Below, piece after piece: positions 38,032 through 52,584 of a DNA stretch of 64,000 bases; the stretch's first letter is position 1; each line of letters opens with the position of its first letter. The position numbers were made by a program, and so were the translations under genes. The notes beneath the pieces are model-generated. The model saw only the letters and a program-made list of their open reading frames with translations. It ran no database searches and was not told the DNA's origin. Source of the DNA: Hyperoodon ampullatus (taxonomy: Eukaryota > Chordata > Mammalia > Artiodactyla > Ziphiidae); contig CATKHW010000009.1 of the NCBI GenBank assembly GCA_949752795.1, positions 1,550,001-1,614,000 of the forward strand, given 5' to 3'.

Positions 38032-40181
38032 ATGCCCATCATCATAATGATTCATGCTATTGTCATCACAATGAAATCAAAATGCTCCATGTCCTCTGTC
38101 ATCACAATGCTCCAAACCCTTCTGATCACAATGTTCCATATCACTTGTCATCACATGCCCCATGACGCTCGTCACCACAATTATGCAAGGTCTTCTCATC
38201 AGAATGCTCCATGACCTTTGTCACCACAATGCTCAATACACTTGGCATCACAATGCTCGCTGACACTTGTCATCAGTATGCTCCTTGAACAGTGTCACGA
38301 CAAGGCTCCATGCCTTTTTCATCACAATGATCCATTCCCTTTTCATCACAATGCTCCAAGATCCCTGTTATCACAATGCTCCATGACTCCAGTCATCACA
38401 ATGCTTCATGACATTTGTCATCACAATGGTCCATGACCTCAACACACAAAGCTCTGTGACATTTGTCACCACAATGCTCCATGAAATTTTTATAACAATG
38501 CTCTGTGACCCTTGTCATCACAAAGCTCCATGCCTTTGTCTGCACAATGCTCCATGACGCTTGTCATCACAATGCTCGATGCGCGTGTCAGCACAATGCT
38601 CCATAACCCATGTCATCACAATGCACCATGAACTTGTCATCACAATGCTCCATAAACCTTGTCATCACAATGCCCCATGCACTTCTCCTCAAAATGCTTT
38701 CTCACCATTGATATCACAATGTTCCATCACTAGTCATCACAATACTCCCTCACCCCTGTCATCACAATATTCCATGACCCCTGTAATCACAATTCTCCAT
38801 GCTCTTGTCATCACAAAGCTCCATGACGCATGTCATCAGAATGCTCCTTGGCCTTCTCATCACATTGCTCCATGCCCTTGTCATCACAATGCTCCAACAC
38901 CCCTGTAATCACAATGCTCCATGCCCCTTTTCATCTCAATGCTCCATGAACCCTGTCATCCCAATGCACCCTGCCCATCACCATAATATTTCATGCTATT
39001 GACATCACAATGAAATCAAAATGCTCAATGACCTCTGTCATCACAATGCACCAAACCCTTCTGATCACAATGTTCCATAACACTTGTCATCACAATTCCC
39101 CATGATGCTGGTCATCACAATTATCCATGGTCTTCTCATCGCAATGCTCCATGATATTGGTCATCACAATGCTCAATACACTTATCATCACAATGCTCCC
39201 TGACAGTTGTCATCAGTATGCTCCTTGAACCCTGTCATGACAAGGCTCCATGCATTTTTCATCACAATGATCCATTCACTTTTCATCACAATGGTCCAAG
39301 ACCCCTGTAATCACAATGCTCCATGTCCTTGTCATCACAAAGCTCCATGACGCATGTCATCAGAATGCTCCATTGCCTTCTCATCACAATGCTCCATGCC
39401 CTTGTAATCACATTGCTTCAAAACCCCTGTAATCTCAATGCTCCATGCACCTTTTCATCAGAATGCTCCATGCCCTTGTCATCACAATGCTAAATGACCC
39501 TTGTCATCGCAATGTTCCAAGCCCTTGTCATCAAAATGCTCCATTACCTTTGTCATCACAATCCTCCATGACACTTGGTATCACAATGCTCCATGCCATT
39601 GTCATCACAATGGACAATGACATATGTCATCACAATGCTCCCTGACACCTGTCTTCACAATATTCCATGACCTTGTCATCACAATGTTCCATGCCCTTGT
39701 CATCTCATGCGCCATGCCCACTGTCATCACAATAATCCATGAAACATGTCAGACCAATGTTCCATGCCCCTGTCATCACAGTGCTCCATGCCCTTGTCAT
39801 CACAATGCTCCATGACCCCTGTCATCACAATGCTCCATGACTCCAGTCATTACAATGATTCCTGACCTTTCTCATCACAATGATCAATGCCCTCGTCACA
39901 CAAGGCTCTGTGATCTTTGTCACCACAATGCTCCATGAAATTTTCATCACAATGCACTGTGTCCCTTGTCATCACAATGCTCCATGCCCTTGTCATCACA
40001 ATGCTCCATTACACCTGTCATAACAATGCTCCATGAACCCTGCCATCACAATGTTCCACGGCCTTGTCATCACAAGGCTCCATGACCCTTGTCATCTCAA
40101 TGCTCCAAGACCTCTGTAATCACAATTCTCCATGCCACTTTTCATCTCAGTGCTCCATGAACACTGTCAACACAATGCACC
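38032..40181 (+). repeat. Minisatellite higher-order unit U2 (2,150 bp)
   Basis: Near copy of U1, same order of variant 24/25-mers, with a few small indels of whole units (for example one CACATCCTTGTCATCA-type unit missing near 38.64 kb, extra units near 39.81 and 40.0 kb). Confidence 0.9.
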
Positions 40182-41269
40182 ATGCCCATCATCATAATGG
40201 TTCATGCTATTGTCATCACAATGAAATCAAAATGCTCCATGTCCTCTGTCATCACAATGCTCCAAACCCTTCTGATCACAATGTTCCATATCACTTGTCA
40301 TCACATGCCCCATGACGCTCGTCATCACAATTATGCAAGGTCTTCTCATCACAATGCTCCATGCCATTGTCATCACAATGGACAATGACATATGTCATCA
40401 CAATGCTCCCTGACACCTGTCTTCACAATATTCCATGACCTTGTCATCACAATGTTCCATGCCCTTGTCATCACATGTGCCCTGCCCACTGTCATCACAA
40501 TAATCCATGAAACATGTCAGACCAATATTCCATGCCCCTGTCATCACAGTGCTCCATGCCCTTGTCACCACAATGCTCCATGCCCTTGTCATCTCAATGC
40601 TCCATGCCCACTGTCATCAAAATAATCCATGGAACTTGTCAGACCAATGTTCCATGCCCCTGTCATCACATAGCTCCATGCACTTGTCTTCACAATGCTC
40701 CATTACCCCTGTCTTCACAATGCTCCGTGACTCCAGCCATCACAATGATTCATCCCCTTTCTCATCACAATGGTCCATGCCCACTGTCATCACAATAATC
40801 CATGAAGCTTGTCAGACCAAAGGTCCATGTCCTCTGTCATCACAATAATCCATGAAACATGTCAGACCAATTTTCCATGCCCCTGTCATCACATTGCTCC
40901 ATGCCCTTGTCATCACAATGCTCCTTGACCCCTGTCATCACAATGCTCCGCGACTCCAATCATTAAAATGATTCCTGACCTTTCTCATCACAATGATCCA
41001 TGCCCTCGTCACACAAGGCTCTGTGATCTTTGTCACCACAATGCTCCATGAAATTTTCATCACAATGCACTGTGTCCCTTGTCATCACAATGCTCCATGC
41101 CCTTGTCATCACAATGCTCCATGAACCCTGCAATCACAATGTTCCACGGCCTTGTCCTCACAAGGCTCCATGACCCTTGTCATCACAATGCTCCAAGACC
41201 TCTGTAATCACAATTCTCCATGCCACTTTTCATCTCAGTGCTCCATGAACACTGTCATCACAATGCACC
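40182..41269 (+). repeat. Minisatellite truncated higher-order unit U3 (1,088 bp)
   Basis: Begins as U2 does but jumps near 40.34 kb from the TTATGCAAGGTCTTCTCATC tract directly to the ATGCTCCATGCCATTGTCATC tract found late in full units, losing about 1.1 kb. It also carries extra units near 40.6-40.9 kb resembling 35.3-35.5 kb. Confidence 0.85.
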
Positions 41270-43442
41270 ATGCCCATCATCATAATGATTCATGCTATTG
41301 TCATCACAATGAAATCAAAATGCTCCATGTCCTCTGTCATCACAATGCTCCAAACCCTTCTGATCACAATGTTCCATATCACTTGTCATCACATGCCCCA
41401 TGACGCTCGTCATCACAATTATGCAAGGTCTTCTCATCAGAATGCTCCATGACCTTTGTCACCACAATGCTCAATACACTTGGCATCACAATGCTCGCTG
41501 ACACTTGTCATCAGTATGCTCCTTGAACACTGTCACGACAAGGCTCCATGCTTTTTTCATCACAATGATCCATTCCCTTTTCATCACAATGCTCCAAGAC
41601 CCCTGTTATCACAATGCTCCATGACTCCAGTCATCAAAATGCTTCATGACATTTGTCATCAAAATGGTCCATGACCTCAACACACAAAGCTCTGTGACAT
41701 TTGTCACCACAATGTTCCATGAAATTTTTATAACAATGCTCTGTGACCCTTGTCATCACAAAGCTCCATGCCTTTGTCTGCACAATGCTCCATGACGCTT
41801 GTCATCACAATGCTCGATGCGCGTGTCAGCACAATGCTCCATAACCCATGTCATCACAATGCACCATGCACTGGTCATCACAATGCTCCACATCCTTGTC
41901 ATCAAAATGCTCCATAAACCTTGTCATCACAATGCTCCATGCACTTCTCCTCAAAATGCTTTCTCACCACTGATATCACAATGTTCCATCACTAGTCATC
42001 ACAATACTCCCTCACCCCTGTCATCACAATATTCCATGACCCCTGTAATCACAATTCTCCATGCTCTTGTCATCACAAAGCTCCATGAGCATGTCATCAG
42101 AATGCTCCTTGGCCTTCTCATCACATTGCTCCATGCCCTTGTCATCACAATGCTCCAACACCCCTGTAATCACAATGCTCCATTCCCCTTTTCATCTCAA
42201 TGCTCCATGAACCCTGTCATCCCAATGCACCCTGCCCATCACCATAATATTTCATGCTATTGACATCACAATGAAATCAAAATGTTCAATGACCTCTGTC
42301 ATCACAATGCACCAAACCCTTCTGATCACAATGTTCCATAACACTTGTCATCACAATTCCCCATGATGCTGGTCATCACAATTATCCATGGTCTTCTCAT
42401 CGCAATGCTCCATGATATTGGTCATCACAATGCTCAATACACTTATCATCACAATGCTCCCTGACAGTTGTCATCAGTATGCTCCTTGAACCCTGTCATG
42501 ACAAGGCTCCATGCATTTTTCATCACAATGATCCATTCACTTTTCATCACAATGGTCCAAGACCCCTGTAATCACAATGCTCCATGTCCTTGTCATCACA
42601 AAGCTCCATGACGCATGTCATCAGAATGCTCCATTGCCTTCTCATCACAATGCTCCATGCCCTTGTAATCACATTGCTTCAAAACCCCTGTAATCTCAAT
42701 GCTCCATGCACCTTTTCATCAGAATGCTCCATGCCCTTGTCATCACAATGCTAAATGACCCTTGTCATCGCAATGTTCCAAGCCCTTGTCATCAAAATGC
42801 TCCATTACCTTTGTCATCACAATCCTCCATGACACTTGGTATCACAATGCTCCATGCCATTGTCATCACAATGGACAATGACATATGTCATCACAATGCT
42901 CCCTGACACCTGTCTTCACAATATTCCATGACCTTGTCATCACAATGTTCCATGCCCTTGTCATCTCATGCGCCATGCCCACTGTCATCACAATAATCCA
43001 TGAAACATGTCAGACCAATGTTCCATGCCCCTGTCATCACAGTGCTCCTTGCCCTTGTCATCACAATGCTCCATGACCCCTGCCATCACAATGCTCCGTG
43101 ACTCCAGTCATTACAATGATTCCTGACCTTTCTCATCACAGTGATCCATGCCTTCGTCACACAAGGCTCTGTGATCTTTGTCACCACAATGCTCCATGAA
43201 ATTTTCATCACAATGCACTGTGTCCCTTGTCATCACAATGCTCCATGCACTTGTAATCACAATGCTCCATTACACCTGTCATAACAATGCTCCATGAACC
43301 CTGCCATCACAATGTTCCACGGCCTTGTCATCACAAGGCTCCATGACCCTTGTCATCACAATGCTCCAAGACCTCTGTAATCACAATTCTCCATGCCACT
43401 TTTCATCTCAGTGCTCCATGAACACTGTCATCACAATGCACC
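41270..43442 (+). repeat. Minisatellite higher-order unit U4 (2,173 bp)
   Basis: Full-length unit, nearly the same unit order as U1, U2 and U5. Carries a one-unit contraction near 42.09 kb (CATGAGCATGTCATCAG in place of a CATGACGCATGTCATCAG form). Confidence 0.9.
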
Positions 43443-45567
43443 ATGCCCATCATCATAATGATTCATGCTATTGTCATCACAATGAAATCAAAATGCTCCA
43501 TGTCCTCTGTCATCACAATGCTCCAAACCCTTCTGATCACAATGTTCCATATCACTTGTCATCACATGCCCCATGACGCTCGTCATCACAATTATGCAAG
43601 GTCTTCTCATCACAATGCTCCATGACCTTTGTCACCACAATGCTCAATACACTTGGCATCACAATGCTCGCTGACACTTGTCATCAGTATGCTCCTTGAA
43701 CACTGTCACGACAAGGCTCCATGCCTTTTTCATCACAATGATCCAATCCCTTTTCATCACAATGCTCCAAGACCCCTGTTATCACAATGCTCCATGACTC
43801 CAGTCATCACAATGCTTCATGACATTTGTCATCACAATGGTCCATGACCTCAACACACAAAGCTCTGTGACATTTGTCACTGCAATGCTCCATGAAATTT
43901 TTATAACAATGCTCTGTGACCCTTGTCATCACAAAGCTCCATGCCTTTGTCTGCACAATGCTCCATGACGCTTGTCATCCCAATGCTCGATGCGCGTGTC
44001 AGCACAATGCTCCATAACCCATGTCATCATAATGCACCATGCACTTGTCATCACAATGCTCCACATCCTTGTCATCAAAATGCTCCATAAACCTTGTCAT
44101 CACAATGCTCCATGCACTTCTCCTCAAAATGCTTTCTCACCACTGATATCACAATGTTCCATCACTAGTCATCACAATACTCCCTCACCCCTGTCATCAC
44201 AATATTCCATGACCCCTGTAATCACAATTCTCCATGCCCTTGTCATCACAAAGCTCCATGATGCATGTCATCAGAATGCTCCTTGGCCTTCTCATCACAT
44301 TGCTCCATGCCCTTGTCATCACAATGCTCCAACACCCCTGTAATCACAATGCTCCATGCCCCTTTTCATCCCAGTGCTCCATGAACCCTGTCATCCCAAT
44401 GCACCCTGCCCATCACCATAATATTTCATGCTATTGACATCACAATGAAATCAAAATGCTCAATGACCTCTGTCATCACAATGCACCAAACCCTTCTGAT
44501 CACAATGTTCCATAACACTTGTCATCACAATTCCCCATGATACTGGTCATCACAATTATCCATGGTCTTCTCATCACAATGCTCCATGATATTGGTCATC
44601 ACAATGCTCAATACACTTATCATCACAATGCTCCCTGACAGTTGTCATCAGTATGCTCCTTGAACCCTGTCATGACAAGGCTCCATGCATTTTTCATCAC
44701 AATGATCCATTCACATTTCATCACAATGGTCCAAGACCCCTGTAATCACAATGCTCCATGTCCTTGTCATCACAAAGCTCCATGACGCATGTCATCAGAA
44801 TGCTCCATTGCCTTCTCATCACAATGCTCCATGCCCTTGTAATCACATTGCTTCAAAACCCCTGTAATCTCAATGCTCCATGCACCTTTTCATCAGAATG
44901 CTCCATGGCCTTGTCATCACAATGCTAAATGACCCTTGTCATCGCAATGTTCCAAGCCCTTGTCATCAAAATGCTCCATTACCTTTGTCATCACAATCCT
45001 CCATGACACTTGGTATCACAATGCTCCATGCCATTGTCATCACAATGGACAATGACATATGTCATCACAATGCTCCCTGACACCTGTCTTCACAATATTC
45101 CATAACCTTGTCATCACAATGTTCCATGCCCTTGTCATCTCATGTGCCATGCCCACTGTCATCACAATAATACATGAAACATGTCAGACCAATGTTCCAT
45201 GCCCCTGTCATCACAGTGTTCCATGCCCTTGTCATCACAATGCTCCATGACCCCTGTCATCACAATGCTCCGTGAGTCCAGTCATTACAATGATTCCTGA
45301 CCTTTCTCATCACAATGATCCATGCCCTCGTCACACAAGGCTCTGTGATCTTTGTCACCACAATGCTCCATGAAATTTTCATCACAATGCACTGTGTCCC
45401 TTGTCATCACAATGCTCCATGAACCCTGCCATCACAATGTTCCACGGCCTTGTCCTCACAAGGCTCCATGACCCTTGTCATCACAATGCTCCAAGACCTC
45501 TGTAATCACAATTCTCCATGCCACTTTTCATCTCAGTGCTCCATGAACACTGTCATCACAATGCACC
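43443..45567 (+). repeat. Minisatellite higher-order unit U5 (2,125 bp)
   Basis: Full-length unit close to U4; shares with U1 the CCCAGTGCTCCATGAACC variant (near 44.37 kb), where U2 and U4 have TCTCAATGCTCC. Confidence 0.9.
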
Positions 45568-46250
45568 ATGCCCATCATCATAATGATTCATGCTATTGTC
45601 ATCACAATGAAATCAAAATGCTCCATGTCCTCTGTCATCACAATGCTCCAAACCCTTCTGATCACAATGTTCCATATCACTTGTCATCACATGCCCCATG
45701 ACGCTCGTCATCACAATTATGCAAGGTCTTCTCATCACAATGCTCCATGACCTTTGTCACCACAATGCTCAATACAGTTGGCATCACAATGCTCGCTGAC
45801 ACTTGTCATCAGTATGCTCCTTGAACACTGTCACGACAAGGCTCCATGCCTTTTTCATCACAATGATCCATTCCCTTTTCATCACAATGCTCCAAGACCC
45901 CTGTTATCACAATGCTCTGTGACTCCAGTCATCACAATGCTTCATGACATTTGTCATCACAATGGTCCATGACCTCAACACACAAAGCTCTGTGACATTT
46001 TTCACCACAATGCTCCATGAAATTTTAATAACAATGCTCTCTGACCCTTGTCATCACAAAGCTCCATGCCTTTGACTGCACAATGCTCCATGACGCTTGT
46101 CATCCCAATGCTCTATGCGCGTGTCAGCACAATGCTCCATAACCCATGTCATCACAATGCACCATGCCCTTGTCATCACAATGCTCCATGCCCCTTGTCA
46201 TCACAATGCTCCATGACCACAGTCATCACAACGATCCATCACCCCTGACA
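45568..46250 (+). repeat. Minisatellite higher-order unit U6, partial
   Basis: Follows the U5 order for about 0.6 kb (to CATAACCCATGTCATCAC, near 46.14 kb) and then changes to unrelated unit order, marking the right edge of the homogenised stretch. Confidence 0.8.
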
Positions 46251-49200
46251 ACACAATGATCCGGGTCTCTTGTCATCAAAATGCTCCATGACCCTTGTCA
46301 TCACAATGATCCATGCCCTCGTTATCCCAATGCTCCATGACCCCTGTAATCACAATATTCAGTGACGCTTGTCATCAGAGTGCTCCATAAACCTTTTCAT
46401 CAAAATGTTCCATGCATTTGTCAGCAAAATGCTTCATGAACTTGTCATCACAATGCTCCATTCCCATTGTCATCAAAATCCTCGATGAAACTTGGGTTCA
46501 CATTGCTTGATGCCCTTGTCATCACAATGCGCCATGGTCCTTGAAATGAAAATGATCCATGACCTCTGTCATCACAATGCTCCATGCCGACTGTCATAGC
46601 AATAATCCATGAACCTTGTCAGACCAATGCTCAATGCCCCTGTCATCACAATGCTCCATGCCATTGTAATCACAATGCTCCATTGCCCCTCACATCATAA
46701 TGTTCCTAGACTCCAGTCATCACAATGCTTTATGACCTTTGTCAACACAATGGTCCATCCCCTCGTCATCACAATGCTCTGTAACACTTGTCATCACAAT
46801 GCTCCATGCCTTTGTCAGCACAATGCTCCATGACCCTTGTCATCACAATGCTCCATGTGCTTCTCAACTCAGTGCTCCCAGACACATGTCATCACAATGT
46901 GCCATGCACTTGTCATCACAATGCTCCACAACCTTGTCATCAAAATGCTCCATAAACATTTTTATCACAATGCTCCATGCACTTCTCATCTAAATGCTCT
47001 CTCGCCACTGATATCACAATGTTCTATCACTAGTCATCACAATACTCCCTCACCCCTGTCATCACAATGTTCCATGACCCCTGTCATCAAAATGATACAT
47101 GCCCTTATCATCACAATGCTCCATGACCACTGACATCACAATGTTCCATGACCCCTGTCATCAAAATGTTCCCTGACCCTTTTCATCAAATTGCTCCATG
47201 ACCCTGTCATCACAATGCTCCCTGCCCTTCTCATCACAATGCACCACGCACTTGTCATCAAAATGCTCCATGACCTTTGTCATCACAAAGCTCCATGACC
47301 CTTGGCATCACAGTACTCCATGCCATTGTCATCACAATGCTCCATTAACACTCTCATCACATTGCTCCTTGCCCTTGTCATCACAATGCTCAATGGCCTT
47401 TTCATCACAATGCTCCATGCAATTGTCATCATAATACTCCACAAGCTTGTCGTCCGAATGCTCCATGAACCTTGTCATCACAATGCTCCATGACCCCTGT
47501 CATCACAATGATCCATGACACCAGTTATCACAATGCTCCATGCCCCTTGTCACTACAGTGCTCCATGACGCCCGTCATCACAATTATCCATGGTCTACAC
47601 ATCAGAATGGTCCCCAGTCTTGCCAGCACAATGCTCCATGCCCTGCTCATCAGTATTCTCCACGTCGTTGTCATCACAATGCTCTTTGACACATCTCATC
47701 ACAATTTTACATGCTCTTTTCATCAAAATTCTCCATGCCCTTGTCATTGCAATGCTCCATGAACCCTTTCATAGCAAGCTTCATGCACTTGTCATCACAA
47801 TGCTTCACGAATTTGTCATCAAAATTTTCTATGGCCCTTGTTATCACAAAGCTCCAGACCCTTGTCATCACAATGCTCCATTACCTTTGTCATCACAATC
47901 CTCCATAACACTTGGCATCACAATGCTCCATGCCATTGTCATCACAATTGTCCATGACATAGGTCATCACAATGCTCCCTGACACCTGTCTTCACAATTC
48001 TGCATGACATTGTCATCACCATGCTCCATGCCCTTGTCATCACAAGGAGCCATGCCCATTGCCATCACAATAATCCATGAAACTTGTCAGACCAAAGCTC
48101 CATGCCCCTGTCATCACAATGCTCCATGCCATTGTCATCACAATGATCCGTGACTCCAGTCATCAAAATGCTTCATGACCTTTGTTATCACAGTGGTCCA
48201 TGCCATCATCATCACAAGGCTCTATGATATTTGTCACCACAATGCTCCATGAACTTTTCATCAAAATGCTTTGTGACACTTGTCATCACAATGCTCCATG
48301 CTTTCTCAGCACAATGCTCCATGAAGCTTGTCATTACAATGCTCCATGCCCTTGTCAGCACAGTGCTCCATGACCTTTGTCATCACAATGCTCCAAGCCC
48401 TTGTCATCACAATGCTCCATTACCTTTGTCATCACAATCCTCCATGATACTTGGAATCACAATGCTCCATGCCATTGTCATCACAATGGGCCATGACTTA
48501 GGTCTTCACAATGCTCCCTGACACCTGTCTTCATAATACTTCATGACATTGTCTTCACAATGCGCCATTCCCAATGTCATCACAATAATCCATGAAACTT
48601 GTAAGACCAATGTTCCATGCCCCTGTCATCACAATGCTCCATGCCCTTGTCATCACAATGCTCCATGACCCCTGTCATCACAATTCTCTGTGACTCCAGT
48701 CATCACAATGCTTCATGACCTTTCTCATCAAAATGGTCCATGCCCTCGTCATCAGAAGTCTCTGTGACCTTTGTCACCACAATGTTCCCTGAACTTTTCA
48801 TCACAATGCTCTGTGACCCTTGTCATCACAATTCTCTATGCCTTTCTCAGCAGTGTGCTCCATGACCCTTGTCATCACAATGCTCCATGCGCTTCTCAGC
48901 ACAATACTCCATGACCCACATCTTCACAACGCGCCATGTGCCTGTCATGACAATTCTCCACATCCTTTTAATCACAATGCTGCTTAAACCTTGTCATTAC
49001 AGCGCTCTGTGCACTTCTCATCAAAATGCTCTCTCACCACTGATATCACAATGTTCCATCACTATTCATTACAATACTCCATCACCCCTGTCATCACAAT
49101 GTTGCATGACCCCTGTCATTAAAATGCTACATGCACTTATCATCACAATGTTCGATTACCCCTGACATCACAATATTCCATAACCCCTGTCATCAAAATG

Positions 49201-50789
49201 CTCCATGACACTTTTCATCACAAAGCTCCATGACCCCTGACATCACAATATTCCATAACCACTGTAATCAAAATGCTCCATGACACTATTCAGCAAATTA
49301 CTCAATGACCCTGTCATAACAATGCTCCCTGCCGTTCTCATCACAATGGATGTCACCCTTGTCATCAGAATGCTCCATGACATTTGTCATCACAAAGCTC
49401 CATAACCCTGAGCATCACAATGCTCCATGCCATTGTCATCACAATGCTCCATGAACCCTCTCATCACATTGCTCCATGCCGTTGTCATCACAAAGCTCCA
49501 TGACGCTTGTCATCACAATGCTCCATGCCCACTCTCATCACAATAATCCATGAAAATTTTCAGACCAATGCTCCAAGCCCTTGTCATCACAATGCTCCAT
49601 TCCCCCTGTCATAACAATGCTCCATGACACCTGCCATCACAAGGATCCACAGCATTGTCATCACAAGACTCCATGCCTCTTTTCATCACAATGCTCCAAG
49701 ACCCTGTAATCACAATGCTCCATGCAATTGTCATCAGAAAGCTCCATGACGCATGTCATCAGAATGCTCCGTGGACTTCTCATTCACTATGCTCCATGCC
49801 CTTGTCATCACAATGCTCCAAGACGCATGTAATTACAATGCTCCATGCCCCTTTTAATCTCAATGCTCCAAGAACCCTGTCATCCCATGCACCATGCCCA
49901 TCATCATAATGATTCATGCTATTGTCATAACAATGAAATCAATATGCTCCATGACTTCTCTCATCACAATGCTCCAAACACTTGTGATCACAATGTTCCA
50001 TAACACTTGTCATCACAATGCCCCATGACGCTCCTCATCACAGTTAACCATGGTCTTCTCATCAAAATGCTCCATGAACTTTGTCATCACAATGCTCAAT
50101 ACAATTGTCATCACAATGCTCCCTGACATTTGTCGAGAGTATGCTCCTTGAAACCTGCCCTGTCAAGGCTCCATGCCTTTTTCATCACAATGATCCATGC
50201 CTTTTCATCACAATGCTCAAAGACCCCTGTAATCACAATGCTCCATTCCCCTTTTAATCACAAACATCCATGACACATGTCATCAGAATGCTCCATGGCC
50301 TTCTCATCACAATGCTCCATGCCCTTGTTATCACAGTGCTCCAAGAACCCTGTCATCAAAATACTCCATGAATATTTTCAGCCCAATGCTCCATGATCTT
50401 CTCATCACAATTCTCCATGATCCCTGTGATCACAACGCTCCGTGCTCCATGAAATCAAAATGATCCATGACCTCTGTCATCACAATGCTCCAAACCCTTG
50501 TGATCACATTGTTCCACAACACTTGTCATCACAACGCTCCATGATGCCTGTCATCACAATACTCCATGCCCGTGTCATCACAATGCCCCATGACCATTGT
50601 CATCGCAATGCTCAATACACTTGTCATCACAATGCTCCCTGACACTTGTCGTCAGAATGCTCCTTGAACGCTGTCATGAAAAGCCTCCATGCCTTTTACA
50701 TCACAATGCTCCATGCCCTTTTCATCACAATGCTCCATGCCATTGTCATCACATTACTCCACAAGCTTGTCATCAGAATGCTCCACGAC
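46251..50789 (+). repeat. Minisatellite block 1, irregular right part
   Basis: Same 24/25-bp units in an order that does not show a clean long period. Landmark GCCCATCATCATAATGATTC recurs near 49.90 kb, and stretches near 48.6-49.1 kb resemble the order seen at 36.2-36.7 kb, so it looks like diverged copies of the same higher-order arrangement. Confidence 0.7.
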
Positions 50790-52048
50790 CCTTGTCATCA
50801 CAATGCTCCATGCCGCTTGTCATTAAAGTGCTGCATGACGCTGGACATCACAATTATCCATGGTCTTCTCATCATAGTGCTCCACGGTCTTGCCATCACA
50901 ATGCTCCATGACACTTCTCATCACAATGTTACATGATCTTGTCATCACAAATCTCCATGCACTTGTCATCGCAATGCTCCATGAACCCTGTCATAGCAAG
51001 CTCCAAGTGCTTTTCATCACAGTGCTTCACGACATTGTCATCAAAATTCTCAATGGCCGTTGTCATCGCAGTACTCCATGCCCTTGTCATCACAGTGCTC
51101 CATGACCATTGTCATCAAAAAGCTCCAAGCCCTTGTCATCACAATGCACCATTACCTTTGTCATCACAATCCTCCATGACACTTGGCTTCACAATGCTCC
51201 ATGCCATTGTCATCACAATGCACCAAGACATATGTCATCACAATGCTCCCTGACACCTGTCTGCACAGTACTCCATGACCTTCTCATAACAATGCTGCAT
51301 GCCCTTGTCATCACAATGCACCATGCCCACTGTCATCTCAATAATCCATGAAACTTGTCAGACCAATGCTCCATGACCCTGTCATCACAATGCTCCATGC
51401 CCTTGTCATCACAATGCTCCGTGATTCCAGTCATCACAATGCTTCATGACCTTTGGCATCAAAATGTTCCACGCCCTCGTAATCACAGGGCTCTGTGAAA
51501 TTTGTCACCATAATGCTCCATGAACTTTTCATTCACAATGCTCTGTGACCCTTGTCGTCACAATGCTCCATGCCTTTGTCAGCAGAGTGCTCCATGACCC
51601 TTGTTATCACAATGCTCCATGCGCTTGTTATCAAAATTTTCCACAAACTTGTCATCACAATGCTCCATAAAACTTGTCATCACAATGCTCCATGTACTTC
51701 TCATCAAAATGCTCTCTCACCACTGATATCAAAATGTTCCATCACTAGTCATCAGAATACTCCCTCACCCCTGTCATGACAATGTTCCACAGCCTTGTCA
51801 TCACAAGGCTCCATGACCCTTGTCATCACAATGCTCCAAGACCCCTGTAATCACAATGCTCCGTGTTATTGTCATCACAAAGCTCCATGACGCATGTCAT
51901 CAATCTGCTCCATGGCCTTCTCATCACAATGCTCCATGTCCTTGTCATCACAATGCTCCAAGACAACTGTAATCAAATTGCTCCATGCCACTTTTCATCT
52001 CAATGCTCCATGAACTCTGTAATCACAATGAACCATGCCCATCATCAT
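50790..52048 (+). repeat. Minisatellite segmental duplication, copy D1
   Basis: Matches 52585-53845 unit for unit at an offset of 1,797-1,798 bp, including rare variants such as CATCAAAAAGCTCCAAGCCC (51.11 and 52.91 kb) and CTGTCTGCACAGTACTCC (51.26 and 53.06 kb). Confidence 0.88.
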
Positions 52049-52584
52049 AATGCTTGATGCTATTGTCATCACAATGAATTCAGAATGCTCCATAACCTCT
52101 GTCAACACTATGCTCCAAACCCTTGTGATCACAATGTTCCGTAACACTTGTCATCAAAACGCCCCATGATGCTCATCATCACAATTATCCATGGTCTTCT
52201 CATCACAATGCTCCATGACATTTGTCATCACAATGCTCAATACACTTGTCATTATAATGCTCCCTGACACTTGTCTTCAGTATGCTCCTTGAACCCTGTC
52301 ATGACAAGGCTCCATGCCCTTTGCATCACAATCACCCATGCCATTTTCATCACAATGCTCCAAGACCCATGTAATCACAATGCTCCACACCCCTTTTCAT
52401 CAGAATGCTCCATGACACTTGTCATCACAAGGCTCCATGGTCTTCTCCTCACAATGCTCCAGGACCTTGTCATCACAATGCTCCATTCCATTGTCATCGC
52501 AATGCTCCATGACCACTGTCATCACAATACTCAATGAATATTGTCATCCCAATGCCCCATGAACTTCTCATCACAGTGCTCCAT

